From an uncultured Coriobacteriaceae bacterium (GTDB lineage: Bacteria; Actinomycetota; Coriobacteriia; Coriobacteriales; Atopobiaceae), in assembly GCA_902790135.1 (NCBI GenBank), contig CADAQM010000006.1:1-64000 (forward strand): a DNA stretch of 64,000 nucleotides. The letters are read 5' to 3'. The number at the start of each line of letters is the position of its first letter. Within the stretch, counting starts at the first letter, position 1. This document shows positions 8,257-17,280 of the stretch, piece by piece. The notes beneath the pieces were generated by a model that worked only from the letters and a program-made list of their open reading frames with translations, had not been told where the DNA came from and made no database searches. A program made the position numbers and the translations under genes.

Positions 8257-9338
8257 TGTGGGAGGCTGACAAGGAGGACCTGTTCGAGGGCACGGGAGCC
8301 GCACGCGGTGGTGCGGGCATCTCGCCGCAGCGCATGGGCCAGCGCAGCGTCACCGCCGAGCTGACCTCCGACGACCTCGACGTCGACCGAACCCTACGCC
8401 CCAAGACGCTCGACGACTACTGTGGCCAGGAGCGCGTCCGTGAGAACCTCCGCGTGCTCATCCAAGCCGCGCGCGATCGCAATGAGCCTCTCGACCACGT
8501 CATCTTCAGCGGTCCTCCGGGCCTTGGCAAGACGACGCTCGCAGGTGTCGTGGCAAACGAGATGGGCGCCAACTTGCACACTACCTCCGGTCCTGCTATC
8601 GAGCGCACGGGAGACCTCGCCGCCATCCTCACCAACCTAAGTGAGGGTGACATCCTCTTTGTGGACGAGATCCACCGCCTCAACCATCAGGTCGAGGAGG
8701 TGCTCTATCCCGCGATGGAGGACTTCTTCCTCGACATCGTCATCGGCAAGGGACCGGCGGCGCGCTCCATCCGCCTGGACATCCCGCACTTCACGCTGGT
8801 CGGTGCCACCACGCGAACTGGTCTGCTCACCGGTCCTTTGCGCGACCGCTTTGGCATCTCCTATCGCCTCGACTACTACTCCACCGACGAGCTCGCCCGC
8901 ATCGTCACCCGCTCCGCCGCCATCCTCGGAGTGGAGATCGATGCCCAGGGAGCGGCCGAGATTGCCTCGCGCTCCCGTGGCACGCCTCGTCTGGCAAACC
9001 GACTGCTCAAGCGCGTGCGCGACTATGCACAGGTCAAGGCCGAGGGAAGCATATCGTGGGAGGTCGCGGCCGAGGCGCTCGCCTTCTTCGAGATCGACGA
9101 GCTCGGGCTCGACTGGATGGACGTCAAGATCCTCGACGCGCTGGCCCGTACCTTCCGTGGTCGTCCGGTAGGTCTTACCACCATCGCGTCTGCGGTCGGC
9201 GAGGATCCGTCCACGCTTGAGGACGTCTACGAGCCCTACCTGCTGCAACAGGGGCTCATCATCCGCACGCCCCAAGGCCGTCAGGCCACCCCGGCTGCCT
9301 TCGAGCATCTGGGAATCGTTCCGCCCGTCCAAAAGTGA
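8256..9338 (+). CDS. ruvB: Holliday junction branch migration ATPase RuvB
   Basis: 360 residues. AAA+ motor that drives branch migration. Walker [10 protein letters not shown] at residues 86-94, Walker [11 protein letters not shown], sensor 1 [10 protein letters not shown], arginine finger region GPLRDRFG, and a C-terminal winged helix ([25 protein letters not shown]) are all present. The ~30 residues before the core are a variable extension. Last member of the coupled ruvCAB unit. Confidence 0.98.
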   Translation: MWEADKEDLFEGTGAARGGAGISPQRMGQRSVTAELTSDDLDVDRTLRPKTLDDYCGQERVRENLRVLIQAARDRNEPLDHVIFSGPPGLGKTTLAGVVANEMGANLHTTSGPAIERTGDLAAILTNLSEGDILFVDEIHRLNHQVEEVLYPAMEDFFLDIVIGKGPAARSIRLDIPHFTLVGATTRTGLLTGPLRDRFGISYRLDYYSTDELARIVTRSAAILGVEIDAQGAAEIASRSRGTPRLANRLLKRVRDYAQVKAEGSISWEVAAEALAFFEIDELGLDWMDVKILDALARTFRGRPVGLTTIASAVGEDPSTLEDVYEPYLLQQGLIIRTPQGRQATPAAFEHLGIVPPVQK

Positions 9339-9345
9339 GGCACAC

Positions 9346-9747
9346 ATGCTGCATCGCGACTACCTGCTCGAGATAATCTCCCGTTTCGTCGAGACCGTGA
9401 CGGTGGCGCTCAGGGGTGCCCTTCTCGAGGGACGCTTCGAGTCAGTGGAGGAGGCGGAGAACAGCGTGGCGGGGCTGATCGACCTCGATCCGCAGACGGC
9501 CATGAACCTCACGCCCGACTCGCTCGTCACGATGATGCTGCTCTCGGGCATGGGCGACTCGCTTGCGCAATACGTGAGCTACGTCCTTGACCATGTGGGC
9601 GATGCTTACGACGACATGGGCGATGTCACCAAGGCGCGTCTGCGTTGGGACCAGGCGCAGGCGGTGGCGGAGTCGTTTGACGTCGAGCCGAACATCGTAC
9701 CCGAGGAGTTCGCGGACTTCGAGGCAGAGCTCGAGTCTGCTCAATAG
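9346..9747 (+). CDS. Conserved hypothetical protein
   Basis: 133 residues from the ATG at 9346, seven bases after ruvB and with gtgagg as ribosome site, so likely the last gene of the ruv operon. The sequence begins MLHRDYLLEIISRF and looks wholly helical and acidic (ending FADFEAELESAQ), with no signal peptide, membrane segment or metal motif. Small helical proteins beginning this way occur in Gram-positive anaerobes (possibly the DUF6483 group, uncertain). Function unknown. Its stop overlaps the 3' end of the convergent next gene by a few bases. Confidence 0.75.
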   Translation: MLHRDYLLEIISRFVETVTVALRGALLEGRFESVEEAENSVAGLIDLDPQTAMNLTPDSLVTMMLLSGMGDSLAQYVSYVLDHVGDAYDDMGDVTKARLRWDQAQAVAESFDVEPNIVPEEFADFEAELESAQ

Positions 9748-10454
9748 GCGAGCGCGCAGGCGGTAACGATAGCCATCTCATCGAGCCGGGCATAGCGTAT
9801 CTCGATACGTGCGATTCCCATTGCCTCGATGGCTCGCTGTGCCGCACCGTCTCTTCCCGTCCCGTGCTCTGCGAGCGGCTCGTCCATCACAAAGTGGCGC
9901 ACGCCATAGCGCAGCTCATCGTCATGCTCCTCGTACCAGCGTCGCAGGGGAGCGGCGGTCGCCTTGAAGGAGGCTTCCTTTGCGGCAAAGAGCGTCGCAT
10001 GGGCGAGGGGGAGATTGTCGGGCCAGAGGGACGGCGCGAGCGCACGCTCGCGCTCGGTGAGCAGCAGCTGAGCGCGATCGCGTCTGCCAGGACGCGTCTC
10101 AAAGCGAACGGCGGCACAAAGATCGATGCCAAGGCCTACGAGAGGTGAGTCCTCCTCCGCCCGGGCCCAGGCGGCAGCGAGCCTGTCACTCTCGTCGCTC
10201 AGGCTGAGCAGAAGGTTACGACATTCCCCGCTAGAAGGATTCTGTAGGTAGGGTGCATGACGCACGTCATGGGCTAAGGAGAGCGCAGGGAAGGCGTCCG
10301 CTGCGATGAGGCTCGTGAGCCTCTCCTCGCAGTCCTTCCAAGACGAGGCGCCAGAAAATGCGGCAAGACTAATCTCCGTGCATGTGCAGAGTGCACGCAA
10401 CTCGTGCTCGAGGGCGGAAAGTGCAGGGGCAGAGATGGGCGTAGGTTCACTCAT
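9741..10454 (-). CDS. 4'-phosphopantetheinyl transferase superfamily protein
   Basis: 237 residues from the ATG at 10454, which overlaps the preceding transporter stop by four bases (ATGA). The magnesium-binding Asp motif (LGIDL, D111) and the second motif FAAKEASFKA (K-E-A-x-x-K, 159-164) define the Sfp/AcpS superfamily that transfers phosphopantetheine from CoA to carrier proteins. The two motifs lie ~50 residues apart, as in Sfp-type enzymes. The ~100-residue N-terminal half is poorly conserved. No carrier-protein or synthase gene is adjacent, so the substrate is unknown. Confidence 0.8.
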   Translation of the reverse strand: MSEPTPISAPALSALEHELRALCTCTEISLAAFSGASSWKDCEERLTSLIAADAFPALSLAHDVRHAPYLQNPSSGECRNLLLSLSDESDRLAAAWARAEEDSPLVGLGIDLCAAVRFETRPGRRDRAQLLLTERERALAPSLWPDNLPLAHATLFAAKEASFKATAAPLRRWYEEHDDELRYGVRHFVMDEPLAEHGTGRDGAAQRAIEAMGIARIEIRYARLDEMAIVTACALAY

Positions 10455-11329
10455 GCCTTGGTCTCCTGCGTGGAGAGCACGATGCCCACGATTACGATGG
10501 CGCCGCCGATGAGCTGTTGCGTGCTGATGCGCTCGCCCAGGATGAGCGCGGAGAGCACGAGGCCAAAGACGGGGATGAGGTTCGAAAGTGAGGTGGCCGT
10601 CGACGGCTCGAGCTCCTCGAGTGCCCAGTTGTACATCACAAAGCCCGCAACGGTACAGCCAAGCACCAGATAGGCGAGCGAGACCCAAGCGGTAGGCGAG
10701 GGTAGGCTCTGGGGAAGTCCCTCGTAGAACACGAACGGAATGAAGCCCAAGGCGCCAAAGAGGGTCTGCCAGGTAGTGATGGTGAGAGACGAGTATGTGC
10801 CTAACACGAGCCGCATCGCAAAGTTGTAAAGCGCCCAGCACAGCCCACCAAACATCAGAATGAGGCTGCCGAGCAGCACGTCGGTGCCACCCTCGGCGCT
10901 CTCCGTCAAGGCGAGCAGGGCCACACCCGCAAACGCCAACACGATGCCCAGCGTCTTTATGGGCTGGGGGCTCACCTTGTCAATCAGGCACTCAAGCACG
11001 AGTGCCATGGCGGGAAACGAGCCCACGATGAGCGACGAGGTGGATGCGGGCAGCATGGCCACCCCGTAGTTCTCGGCGGCAAAGTAGAGGGTGGTCCCCA
11101 GAAAGCCCGTGAGCGCGATGGCCGCCATACCGCGCAGGTCGGGCATCTCGTGGTCACGCAGAACAAGACGTATGGCAAAGAACACGAGCGTGGAAATGAC
11201 AAAGCGGATGAGACCCAGCGACATGGGACCCAGCGTGTCGTAGCTGAGCTTGGAGGCGATGAGCGAGCCGCTCCACAGAAGGCAGGCGAGGGCAGCGGCG
11301 GCAATATGTATGGCGCGAGAGCTTTTCAC
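10451..11329 (-). CDS. EamA/DMT-family transporter
   Basis: 292 residues from a GTG at 11329 with aagga six bases upstream; the open frame extends further but without a ribosome site. About ten hydrophobic segments in two homologous halves (each starting like AALACLLWSGSLIASKL and LMFGGLCWALYNFAMRL) are typical of drug/metabolite exporters of the inner membrane. The segment ATSLSNLIPVFGLVLSALILGE is a classic EamA end. Substrate cannot be told. Coupled to the phosphopantetheinyl transferase gene downstream and divergent from recQ. Confidence 0.92.
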   Translation of the reverse strand: MKSSRAIHIAAAALACLLWSGSLIASKLSYDTLGPMSLGLIRFVISTLVFFAIRLVLRDHEMPDLRGMAAIALTGFLGTTLYFAAENYGVAMLPASTSSLIVGSFPAMALVLECLIDKVSPQPIKTLGIVLAFAGVALLALTESAEGGTDVLLGSLILMFGGLCWALYNFAMRLVLGTYSSLTITTWQTLFGALGFIPFVFYEGLPQSLPSPTAWVSLAYLVLGCTVAGFVMYNWALEELEPSTATSLSNLIPVFGLVLSALILGERISTQQLIGGAIVIVGIVLSTQETKA

Positions 11330-11398
11330 GGGGGTCCTTGGTGTAGGGTAGAGGGTCGAGTCACAAAGGATACCACCACCACGAAGGAAGCGACGAGC

Positions 11399-13024
11399 GT
11401 GGATCCAACGCAACGCAGACAACCCACCATAGGCGACGCCCAGCGGGCCTTGGCCGAGCACTTTGGCTACCAGAGCTTCAGACCAGGGCAGCGGCGCGTC
11501 ATAGAGGCGATTCTCGAAGGCCACGACGTTATGGCCGTAATGCCCACGGGTGCCGGAAAGTCAGTGTGCTATGAGGTGCCGGCGGTCGTGCTCGGGGGTC
11601 TCACGCTGGTGGTCTCGCCGCTCATCTCGCTCATGGCCGACCAGGTGCGCGCCCTCAAGGAGGCGGGTATTCGAGGGTCGTTCTACAACTCGACGCTCAA
11701 GCCTCGCGTGCGGCCGGAGGTCTTGCGTCGTGCGCTTGCGGGCTGGTACGACCTCATGTACGTCGCCCCGGAGCGCCTGAGCGACCCTGGTTTTCGCGCC
11801 TTTGCGGCGGCAGCCGACATCCCTTTGGTCGCGGTCGACGAGGCGCACTGCGTGAGCCAGTGGGGCCAGGACTTCAGGCCTGCCTATCGCTCCATCCAGG
11901 ACTTCGTGGACTCGCTGCCCAACCGACCGCGCGTTGCTGCACTCACGGCAACAGCCACCGCCCGCGTGCAGACTGACGTGCGCGAGCTTCTGGGCCTCCG
12001 TGATCCGGTTGTCGAGGTGAGTGGCTTCGACAGGCCCAATCTCTCGCTCGCCTCCTTCGAGCTCACGCCCAAGGACCGAGAGCGGTGGACGGTCAACTAT
12101 GCTCGCCGTCATGCCGACGAGTCGGGCATCGTGTATGCCCTCACCCGCAAGAAGGTGGAGCAGATCTGCGAGAAGCTGCAGGATGCCGGCATCAAGGCGG
12201 CCTCCTATCACGCGGGCATGTCCGACAAGGAGCGTACGCTCTCGCAGGAGGCCTTCGTCAACGACGACGTGCAGGTGATGGTGGCCACCAACGCCTTTGG
12301 CATGGGAATCGACAAGAGCAACGTGCGCTACGTGATCAACTGCGGCATGCCGCAGTCGCTGGAGGAGTACTACCAGGAGGCCGGCCGAGCGGGTAGGGAT
12401 GGTGACCCAGCCGCATGCTACCTGCTGTGGAGCAAAGGCGACATTAGAACGGCGCACTTCTTCATCGACAGCATCGAGTTTGCCGAGGGCGTCACCCCCG
12501 CGGAGCAGCGCTTTCTGCGCGAGCAGCGCGAGCGGCTTCTGGGCGAGATGATCGGCTACGCCATGAGCACAAGCTGCCTCAGGGCGCGCGTGCTGCGCTA
12601 CTTTGGGCAACGGATGACGCTTTCGGCGGATGGCTGTGGTGGCTGTTCCGTTTGCACGGGCGAGACGGCAGAGCGCTACCTGCGCGTGGAGCGCAAACGG
12701 AAGGCTGGGGGCCGCGTGTACGGCACTCGTACGAGTCTGGACGAGACGTCTCGACACGAGCGTGAGAACTTCTCGGAGCTTGCGGACGACGTGTGGGTGC
12801 ACGATGGCACGGACGAGGAGCTCTTCCAGCGTCTGCGCGTACTACGCAAGAGCCTGGCGAGCGAGGCGAAGGTCCCGCCCTATGTGATCTTCTCGGACCG
12901 CACGCTGAGGGCCATGGTGCGCAGGCGTCCTCGGACCGCCGAGGATCTGCTCGAGGTTCCTGGCGTGGGAGAGAAGAAGCTCGAGCGCTATGGCGAGGCC
13001 TTTCTGGAGGAGCTCTGGCGCTAG
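11399..13024 (+). CDS. recQ: ATP-dependent DNA helicase RecQ, without obvious RQC winged-helix domain
   Basis: 541 residues from a GTG at 11399 with aaggaag upstream; earlier in-frame starts overlap the divergent gene. 3'-5' helicase of recombination repair. Seen: Q-motif region GYQSFRPGQ, Walker A MPTGAGKS (48-55), DEAH box (147-150), TATAT, motif VATNAFGMGID, QEAGRAGRDG, zinc-binding cysteines (C...CGGCSVC), and a C-terminal HRDC domain (AEDLLEVPGVGEKKLERYG). Only about 55 residues separate the zinc site from HRDC, too few for the usual RQC winged helix. Confidence 0.95.
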   Translation: MDPTQRRQPTIGDAQRALAEHFGYQSFRPGQRRVIEAILEGHDVMAVMPTGAGKSVCYEVPAVVLGGLTLVVSPLISLMADQVRALKEAGIRGSFYNSTLKPRVRPEVLRRALAGWYDLMYVAPERLSDPGFRAFAAAADIPLVAVDEAHCVSQWGQDFRPAYRSIQDFVDSLPNRPRVAALTATATARVQTDVRELLGLRDPVVEVSGFDRPNLSLASFELTPKDRERWTVNYARRHADESGIVYALTRKKVEQICEKLQDAGIKAASYHAGMSDKERTLSQEAFVNDDVQVMVATNAFGMGIDKSNVRYVINCGMPQSLEEYYQEAGRAGRDGDPAACYLLWSKGDIRTAHFFIDSIEFAEGVTPAEQRFLREQRERLLGEMIGYAMSTSCLRARVLRYFGQRMTLSADGCGGCSVCTGETAERYLRVERKRKAGGRVYGTRTSLDETSRHERENFSELADDVWVHDGTDEELFQRLRVLRKSLASEAKVPPYVIFSDRTLRAMVRRRPRTAEDLLEVPGVGEKKLERYGEAFLEELWR

Positions 13025-13185
13025 GGGCGTAGGCTGGGGCGCTGCTGGGGAATGCCGCGACGACCGCTGGTGGCGTGCATCGGTGCGTAGGGCGAAGCGT
13101 CGGCAAACTATGTTGCCTGCCCTTCGCAGATGCGCTACAAGCAGAGTTTAGGCCCAAATAGCAGCTCAAACGACGGGAACACACC

Positions 13186-14094
13186 ATGGCCGAGAAGTAC
13201 CTTGCCCTCGATATCGATCCCGACTACATCCGCTGGGGTATCGTCACCAGCGAGATGACCCTCGAGCGCCAGGGCGTGCTGGAGCAGTCCTTCGAGGATG
13301 CCCATGCGCTCGTCGGGGCTCTGGCCGAGCTGGTCAGGTCGGAGGGCGGCGGCACGAGTGCGGTCTGCGTGAGCGTGCCCGGTACGGTCTCCTACGACGA
13401 CTGCCAAGGCACGGTCATCGGTGGCGGACGCCTCTCGTATCTGGATGGGGTTGCGCTGGCAGCCGAGCTCTCCTTTGCCTGTGGGCTCCCGGTGACCGCC
13501 GAGAACGACGGCAAGGCCTGTGCGCTGGGCGAGTACGCGGCGGGCGCCCTGCGAGGGTCGCGCATCGGCGTGGTGCTCGTCATTGGCACCGGTATTGGCG
13601 GCGGCATCGTGGTCGATGGCAGGGTGCTGCGCGGCGCGCACGACTTTGCGGGGGAGTTCTCCTACATCAGGCATGCGCCCATCGTGGGCGGTTCGCGCAT
13701 GCGCGATGCCATGGCAGGGCTCTGCAGTTGGCAGGGCCTCAGGCGCTCCATCCTCTCGGCCAAGGGCCTGCAGGATGACGACAGCATCCATGGGCACGAG
13801 CTCTTCGCCTGGATCAATGCGGGAGACGACGCGGCGCTGCGTGGCCTGCACGAGTACGCGAAGGACCTCTGCACCTGGATCTTCAACCTGCAGTGCATCG
13901 TAGATCCCGATGCGATTGCCATCAGTGGTGGGATCAGCGTCCAGCCGGCGTTGCTCGAGGCGCTGCACGTGTCCATGCGCTCGATGATGGCCGACCTGCA
14001 GATGTCCCAGATGCCCAAGCCCAACATCGTGCTGGCCGAGCTTGGTGCAGACGCAAAGCTGATCGGCGCCGTCAGGTCTGCTCTGGTGCGCTAG
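13186..14094 (+). CDS. ROK-family sugar kinase / regulator-like protein
   Basis: 302 residues. Two-domain ROK fold: phosphate-1 motif ALDIDPDYIRWGIV, acidic sugar-site motif TAENDGKACALGEY, phosphate-2 GVVLVIGTGIGGGIV, and adenosine motif IAISGGIS. There is no N-terminal HTH, so it is more likely a kinase (glucokinase-like) than a NagC/XylR repressor. The ROK zinc motif (CxCGxxGCxE) is absent; the region reads MAGLCSWQGLRR. Ends 6 bases from the convergent PrsW gene. Confidence 0.88.
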   Translation: MAEKYLALDIDPDYIRWGIVTSEMTLERQGVLEQSFEDAHALVGALAELVRSEGGGTSAVCVSVPGTVSYDDCQGTVIGGGRLSYLDGVALAAELSFACGLPVTAENDGKACALGEYAAGALRGSRIGVVLVIGTGIGGGIVVDGRVLRGAHDFAGEFSYIRHAPIVGGSRMRDAMAGLCSWQGLRRSILSAKGLQDDDSIHGHELFAWINAGDDAALRGLHEYAKDLCTWIFNLQCIVDPDAIAISGGISVQPALLEALHVSMRSMMADLQMSQMPKPNIVLAELGADAKLIGAVRSALVR

Positions 14095-14100
14095 GCGGCG

Positions 14101-14883
14101 TTACATGTTGAAGGGCGGGGGAGGCGTCCCATAGCCGCGCCTGGCCGCCTTGCCCTTGAGCGGTGCCGGGACCGGAGCGGTGAGGTCCGCGACGGCGGCG
14201 ATCGGTGTGTCGCATACAGACGCCCTGCGCACTTGGCGCACGGCGGTGACAAATATCAGGAGCACGAAGATGAGCAGCCCGATGATCATGAGCAGCGACT
14301 CGGTGTCGAGGCCGTAGTCGAAGATGCCGTGGATGAGGCAGGGGACGAGGAGCGCGAGCCTGTAGGCGCGACGGGACTCGGCACGAGAGCCGCGCACCTC
14401 CTGCCCACGTCCCACGCCGTAGTAGTAGCCCATGAACACGGCGCAGGTGCAATGCAGCGGTACCGAGAAGAGGCCGCGCATGATGGCCACGTCGAGGGTT
14501 CCGCTGTCCACCACATAAAGAATGTTCTCGAGGGTCGCAAAGCCAAGGCCGACCATCACAGCGTACACGATGCCGTCAAAGGTGTAGTTGAAGTTGCGGT
14601 TCTTACGCGTGGTGCGCAAGGCCAGGTACTTCATGCCCTCCTCCGAGAGGGGGACGATGAGCAGGTAGGTCAGGCGCGAGATGGTGGCCACGCTGCTGGT
14701 CATCGACTCCACGAGCCCACAGAAGATACCCTCCAGAATGCCGGCGGGAATGCAGGTAAAGGCACCCGCCACAAAGAGGAGCATCAGAAGGCCTGCCGGC
14801 TCCTTCTCGATGCGGTCGTAGGCGAGCACATGCCTCGCGAGGATGATGGAGGGCAAGACGGCGAGAAACAGCAAGTAGTGCAT
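14101..14883 (-). CDS. PrsW-family intramembrane metalloprotease
   Basis: 260 residues with about eight hydrophobic segments. The PrsW motifs are visible: LSEEGMKYLALR (EExxK), GFATLENILYV, and the histidine motifs VPLHCTCAVFMG and CLIHGIFDYGLD. PrsW in Bacillus cleaves an anti-sigma factor at the membrane; the family is a glutamate/histidine-dependent protease group related to CPBP proteases. No sigma/anti-sigma pair is adjacent, so the substrate is unknown. The C-terminal ~40 residues form a proline-rich cytosolic tail. Confidence 0.88.
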   Translation of the reverse strand: MHYLLFLAVLPSIILARHVLAYDRIEKEPAGLLMLLFVAGAFTCIPAGILEGIFCGLVESMTSSVATISRLTYLLIVPLSEEGMKYLALRTTRKNRNFNYTFDGIVYAVMVGLGFATLENILYVVDSGTLDVAIMRGLFSVPLHCTCAVFMGYYYGVGRGQEVRGSRAESRRAYRLALLVPCLIHGIFDYGLDTESLLMIIGLLIFVLLIFVTAVRQVRRASVCDTPIAAVADLTAPVPAPLKGKAARRGYGTPPPPFNM

Positions 14884-14912
14884 GGAGTCTGCCTTTCGGT
14901 CTGGAGAGCTGT

Positions 14913-15260
14913 TCAGTAGACGTTGCGAATCGAGAACCGGTCCTCGGCAACGGGTTCGATGTCATCACATTGCATTAGTATGGCACGGATGAACGCACCT
15001 TCGCGCGTCGACTCGTGGGCGACGTCATCCATGAAGGCCTGCACCTGCTCTGGGGTGCCTTGCACCTCGAGCATGACGTCTCCGCCGATGAGGTTCGTGA
15101 CCCAGCCTGTGAGCCCGTGGCTCTCTGCCCAACGCTGCGCGGTAAAACGGAACCCTACCGCTTGCACGCGTCCGGTGTAGCGGAGCCTGCGTCGTATGGC
15201 ACCAGCGGGGATGGTCTTCTCCCGCCTTGGCTTGTCATCGCGCTGCCAGAACCACCTCAT
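14913..15260 (-). CDS. acyP: Acylphosphatase-family protein
   Basis: 115 residues from the ATG at 15260 with gaaggg upstream. The C-terminal ~85 residues match acylphosphatase: RYTGRVQAVGFRFTAQRWA contains the catalytic Arg of the G-x-VQGVxFR motif (here AVGFR), and LTGWVTNLIGGDVMLEVQG holds the catalytic Asn. An N-terminal basic extension (MRWFWQRDDKPRREK) is unusual for this small cytosolic enzyme. Hydrolyses acyl phosphates. Lies just upstream of prsW on the same strand, 29 bases apart. Confidence 0.9.
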   Translation of the reverse strand: MRWFWQRDDKPRREKTIPAGAIRRRLRYTGRVQAVGFRFTAQRWAESHGLTGWVTNLIGGDVMLEVQGTPEQVQAFMDDVAHESTREGAFIRAILMQCDDIEPVAEDRFSIRNVY

Positions 15261-15373
15261 GGGTTTCCCTTCTTGCAGGTTTCGCCCAACCATACCCCAT
15301 CACGTGACTAGAATGCATACGGCTGGGCACTAAGCTGTCATGGCCTTGTGAACTGAATGAAACAATGGCTTTT

Positions 15374-15421
15374 TATAATATCCGAGCGCACAACTCGGTG
15401 CGAGTGGGGCGAGAGGCCCCA
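15374..15421 (+). promoter_or_regulatory. Putative -10 box and leader hairpins before phenylacetate-CoA ligase
   Basis: A perfect TATAAT at 15374-15379 lies in an AT-rich patch, without a convincing -35 at 16-18 bases. The following leader can form two short hairpins: 15382-15386 with 15394-15398, and 15405-15410 with 15416-15421. The second is close to the ribosome site (aaaggg). Confidence 0.45.
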
Positions 15422-15441
15422 ACGGCAAGAAAGGGAAATCG

Positions 15442-16749
15442 ATGAAGCAACCGCAGGATATCCTGACGATGCCTCACGATCAGCTGGAGGCCATCCAGCT
15501 CGAGGGCATCAAGAAGACCGTGATCAATTGTTATGAGAACGTCCCCTTTTATCATGACCTTTTTGATCAGGCCGGCTTTGATCCCTACGCCGTAGAGACC
15601 CTTGACGACATCAGGAAGGCTCCCTTCACCACCAAGCAGGACCTTCGTGACAACTACCCCTTCGGATTCTTCGCCGTACCCAAGAACGAGGTGCGTGAGA
15701 TCCATATGTCGAGCGGTACGACTGGCGTGGCGACCGTGGCTGGTTACACTGACCACGACCTCGACATCTGGGGCGACTGCTTTGCGCGCGGCATCTGGTA
15801 TGCCGACGGCGGCTCCGATGACGTGGCGCAGATCTGCTACGGCTACGGTCTGTTCACGGGCGGTCTCGGTGCCCACTATGGCTGCGAGAAGGCCGGCTGC
15901 ATGACCATCCCCATCAGCGCGGGCAACACCGAGCGCCAGATTCGCGTGCTGCGCGAGATGGGCTCCACCATCCTGTGCTGTACCCCCAGCTACGCCATGT
16001 ACATCGCCGACACTGCCCTCGCCATGGGTCTCGACCCCAAGAAGGACTTCCACCTGCGCGCCGGCATCCATGGCGCCGAGGCCTTCTCCGACAACTTCCG
16101 TGCCGACCTCGAGCAGAAGCTCGGCTACAAGGTGCTTGACGTCTACGGCCTCACCGAGACCATGGGCCCGGGCGTCGCAATCGAGTGCATGGAGCAAAAC
16201 GGCCTCCATCTCGCCGAGGACCACTTCTATGCCGAGATCATCAACCCCGAGACTGGCGAGGTCCTGCCCGACGGCGAGTGGGGCGAGCTGGTGCTCACCA
16301 CCATCGATCGCGAGGCCACGCCCGTCGTGCGCTACCGCACCCGCGACATCACGCGCATCATCCCGGGCGAGTGCGCCTGCGGCCGCACGCACCGTCGCAT
16401 CGACCGCCTGCACGGCCGCACCGACGACATGCTCATCATCCGCGGCGTCAATGTCTTCCCGTCCCAGATCGAGGACGTCATGAAGACCTTCCCGCAGGTG
16501 GCCAGCTGGTACCAGATCGAGCTCACGCGCAAGAACCACCTCGACGTGGTCACGCTCAAGGCAGAGGTCAACCCCGACTTCGACTTCGACCAGATCTCGT
16601 CCATCGAGAGGCTGCAGCGTGACATCCAGTCGGCGATGAAGACTGCCCTTTCGGTCGGCATCAAGGTTAAGCTGGTGGAACCCAAGACCATTGCGCGCAG
16701 CGAGGGCAAGGCAAAGCGCGTCATCGACCTGAGGGGAGACGATAAGTAA
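15442..16749 (+). CDS. paaK: Phenylacetate-CoA ligase (AMP-forming)
   Basis: 435 residues. Activates arylacetates to CoA thioesters via an acyl-adenylate. The order of motifs fits PaaK: QPQDILTMPHDQLEAIQ, FTTKQDLRDNYPFG, the P-loop MSSGTTGVATVAGYT, GLTETMGPGVA, and C-terminal RTDDMLIIRGVNVFPSQIEDV with a late lysine (EGKAKRVIDL). In anaerobes this enzyme is often linked to 2-oxoacid oxidoreductases that make aryl-CoA from amino acids; none is adjacent here. It is coupled to an ACT-domain gene (TAATG overlap), the usual partner. Confidence 0.93.
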   Translation: MKQPQDILTMPHDQLEAIQLEGIKKTVINCYENVPFYHDLFDQAGFDPYAVETLDDIRKAPFTTKQDLRDNYPFGFFAVPKNEVREIHMSSGTTGVATVAGYTDHDLDIWGDCFARGIWYADGGSDDVAQICYGYGLFTGGLGAHYGCEKAGCMTIPISAGNTERQIRVLREMGSTILCCTPSYAMYIADTALAMGLDPKKDFHLRAGIHGAEAFSDNFRADLEQKLGYKVLDVYGLTETMGPGVAIECMEQNGLHLAEDHFYAEIINPETGEVLPDGEWGELVLTTIDREATPVVRYRTRDITRIIPGECACGRTHRRIDRLHGRTDDMLIIRGVNVFPSQIEDVMKTFPQVASWYQIELTRKNHLDVVTLKAEVNPDFDFDQISSIERLQRDIQSAMKTALSVGIKVKLVEPKTIARSEGKAKRVIDLRGDDK

Positions 16750-17177
16750 TGATCATGCAGCTCACCGTGTTCCTCGAGAACTCCGAGGGACGCCTCGCGG
16801 ACCTGTGCCGCACCCTGGCGAACGCCAACGTCAACATGAGCGCCCTGACCATCGCCGAGACCTCCGAGTACGGCCTGGTGCGCATCATCTGCGACAACGT
16901 GTTCCACGCGGTCGACGTCCTCGAGGAGGCTGGCTTCCGCGCCACCAAGACCAAGGTCCTGGCCGTCGAGCTCCCCGACCGTCCGGGCGCCCTGGCCGAG
17001 ATGCTCGAGGCGCTTGACTCCACCAAGGTCAACATCGAGTACGGCTACTGCTTCCAGTCCAACGGCGACACCGCCATCGACGTGCTCAAGATCAACCCGG
17101 CTGACCGCGATGCAGCGGAGAAGGCCATCTCCGGTGCCGGCTTCAAGCTGCTGCACTGGGACGACATCGTCTCGTAG
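16749..17177 (+). CDS. Tandem ACT-domain protein
   Basis: 142 residues containing two ACT folds, residues ~3-68 (MQLTVFLENSEGRLADLCRT) and ~72-140 (VLAVELPDRPGALAEMLEAL). ACT domains bind amino acids and related small molecules. Such stand-alone proteins are commonly found directly behind phenylacetate-CoA ligase and probably sense aromatic amino acids to tune it; that role is inference from context. The start shares one base with the ligase stop. A strong terminator follows. Confidence 0.9.
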   Translation: MIMQLTVFLENSEGRLADLCRTLANANVNMSALTIAETSEYGLVRIICDNVFHAVDVLEEAGFRATKTKVLAVELPDRPGALAEMLEALDSTKVNIEYGYCFQSNGDTAIDVLKINPADRDAAEKAISGAGFKLLHWDDIVS

Positions 17178-17204
17178 CTCAGGCGAGCAGACAGAGGCAA
17201 AGAC

Positions 17205-17237
17205 AGCGGGGGCCGGGCAATTTGCTCGGCCCCCGCT
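17205..17237. terminator. Bidirectional hairpin terminator between ACT gene and cls
   Basis: An 11-bp GC-rich stem (17205-17215 with 17227-17237) and 11-base loop lie between the ACT gene and the convergent cardiolipin synthase gene. There is no strong T-run on either side. Confidence 0.7.
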
Positions 17238-17280
17238 CTGTCGTGCGGGCAAGTGGGCTCTGAGCCCGTCAGAGACGCCT

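Noticed and set aside
10455-10841. N-terminal extension of the phosphopantetheinyl transferase frame (start at 10841)
   Set aside because: It overlaps the transporter gene in another frame and has shadow-like composition; the ATG at 10454 is coupled to the transporter stop.
13025-13185. Hairpin (13091-13128 area) as a recQ terminator
   Set aside because: Stem is broken and lacks a T-run; too weak to list.
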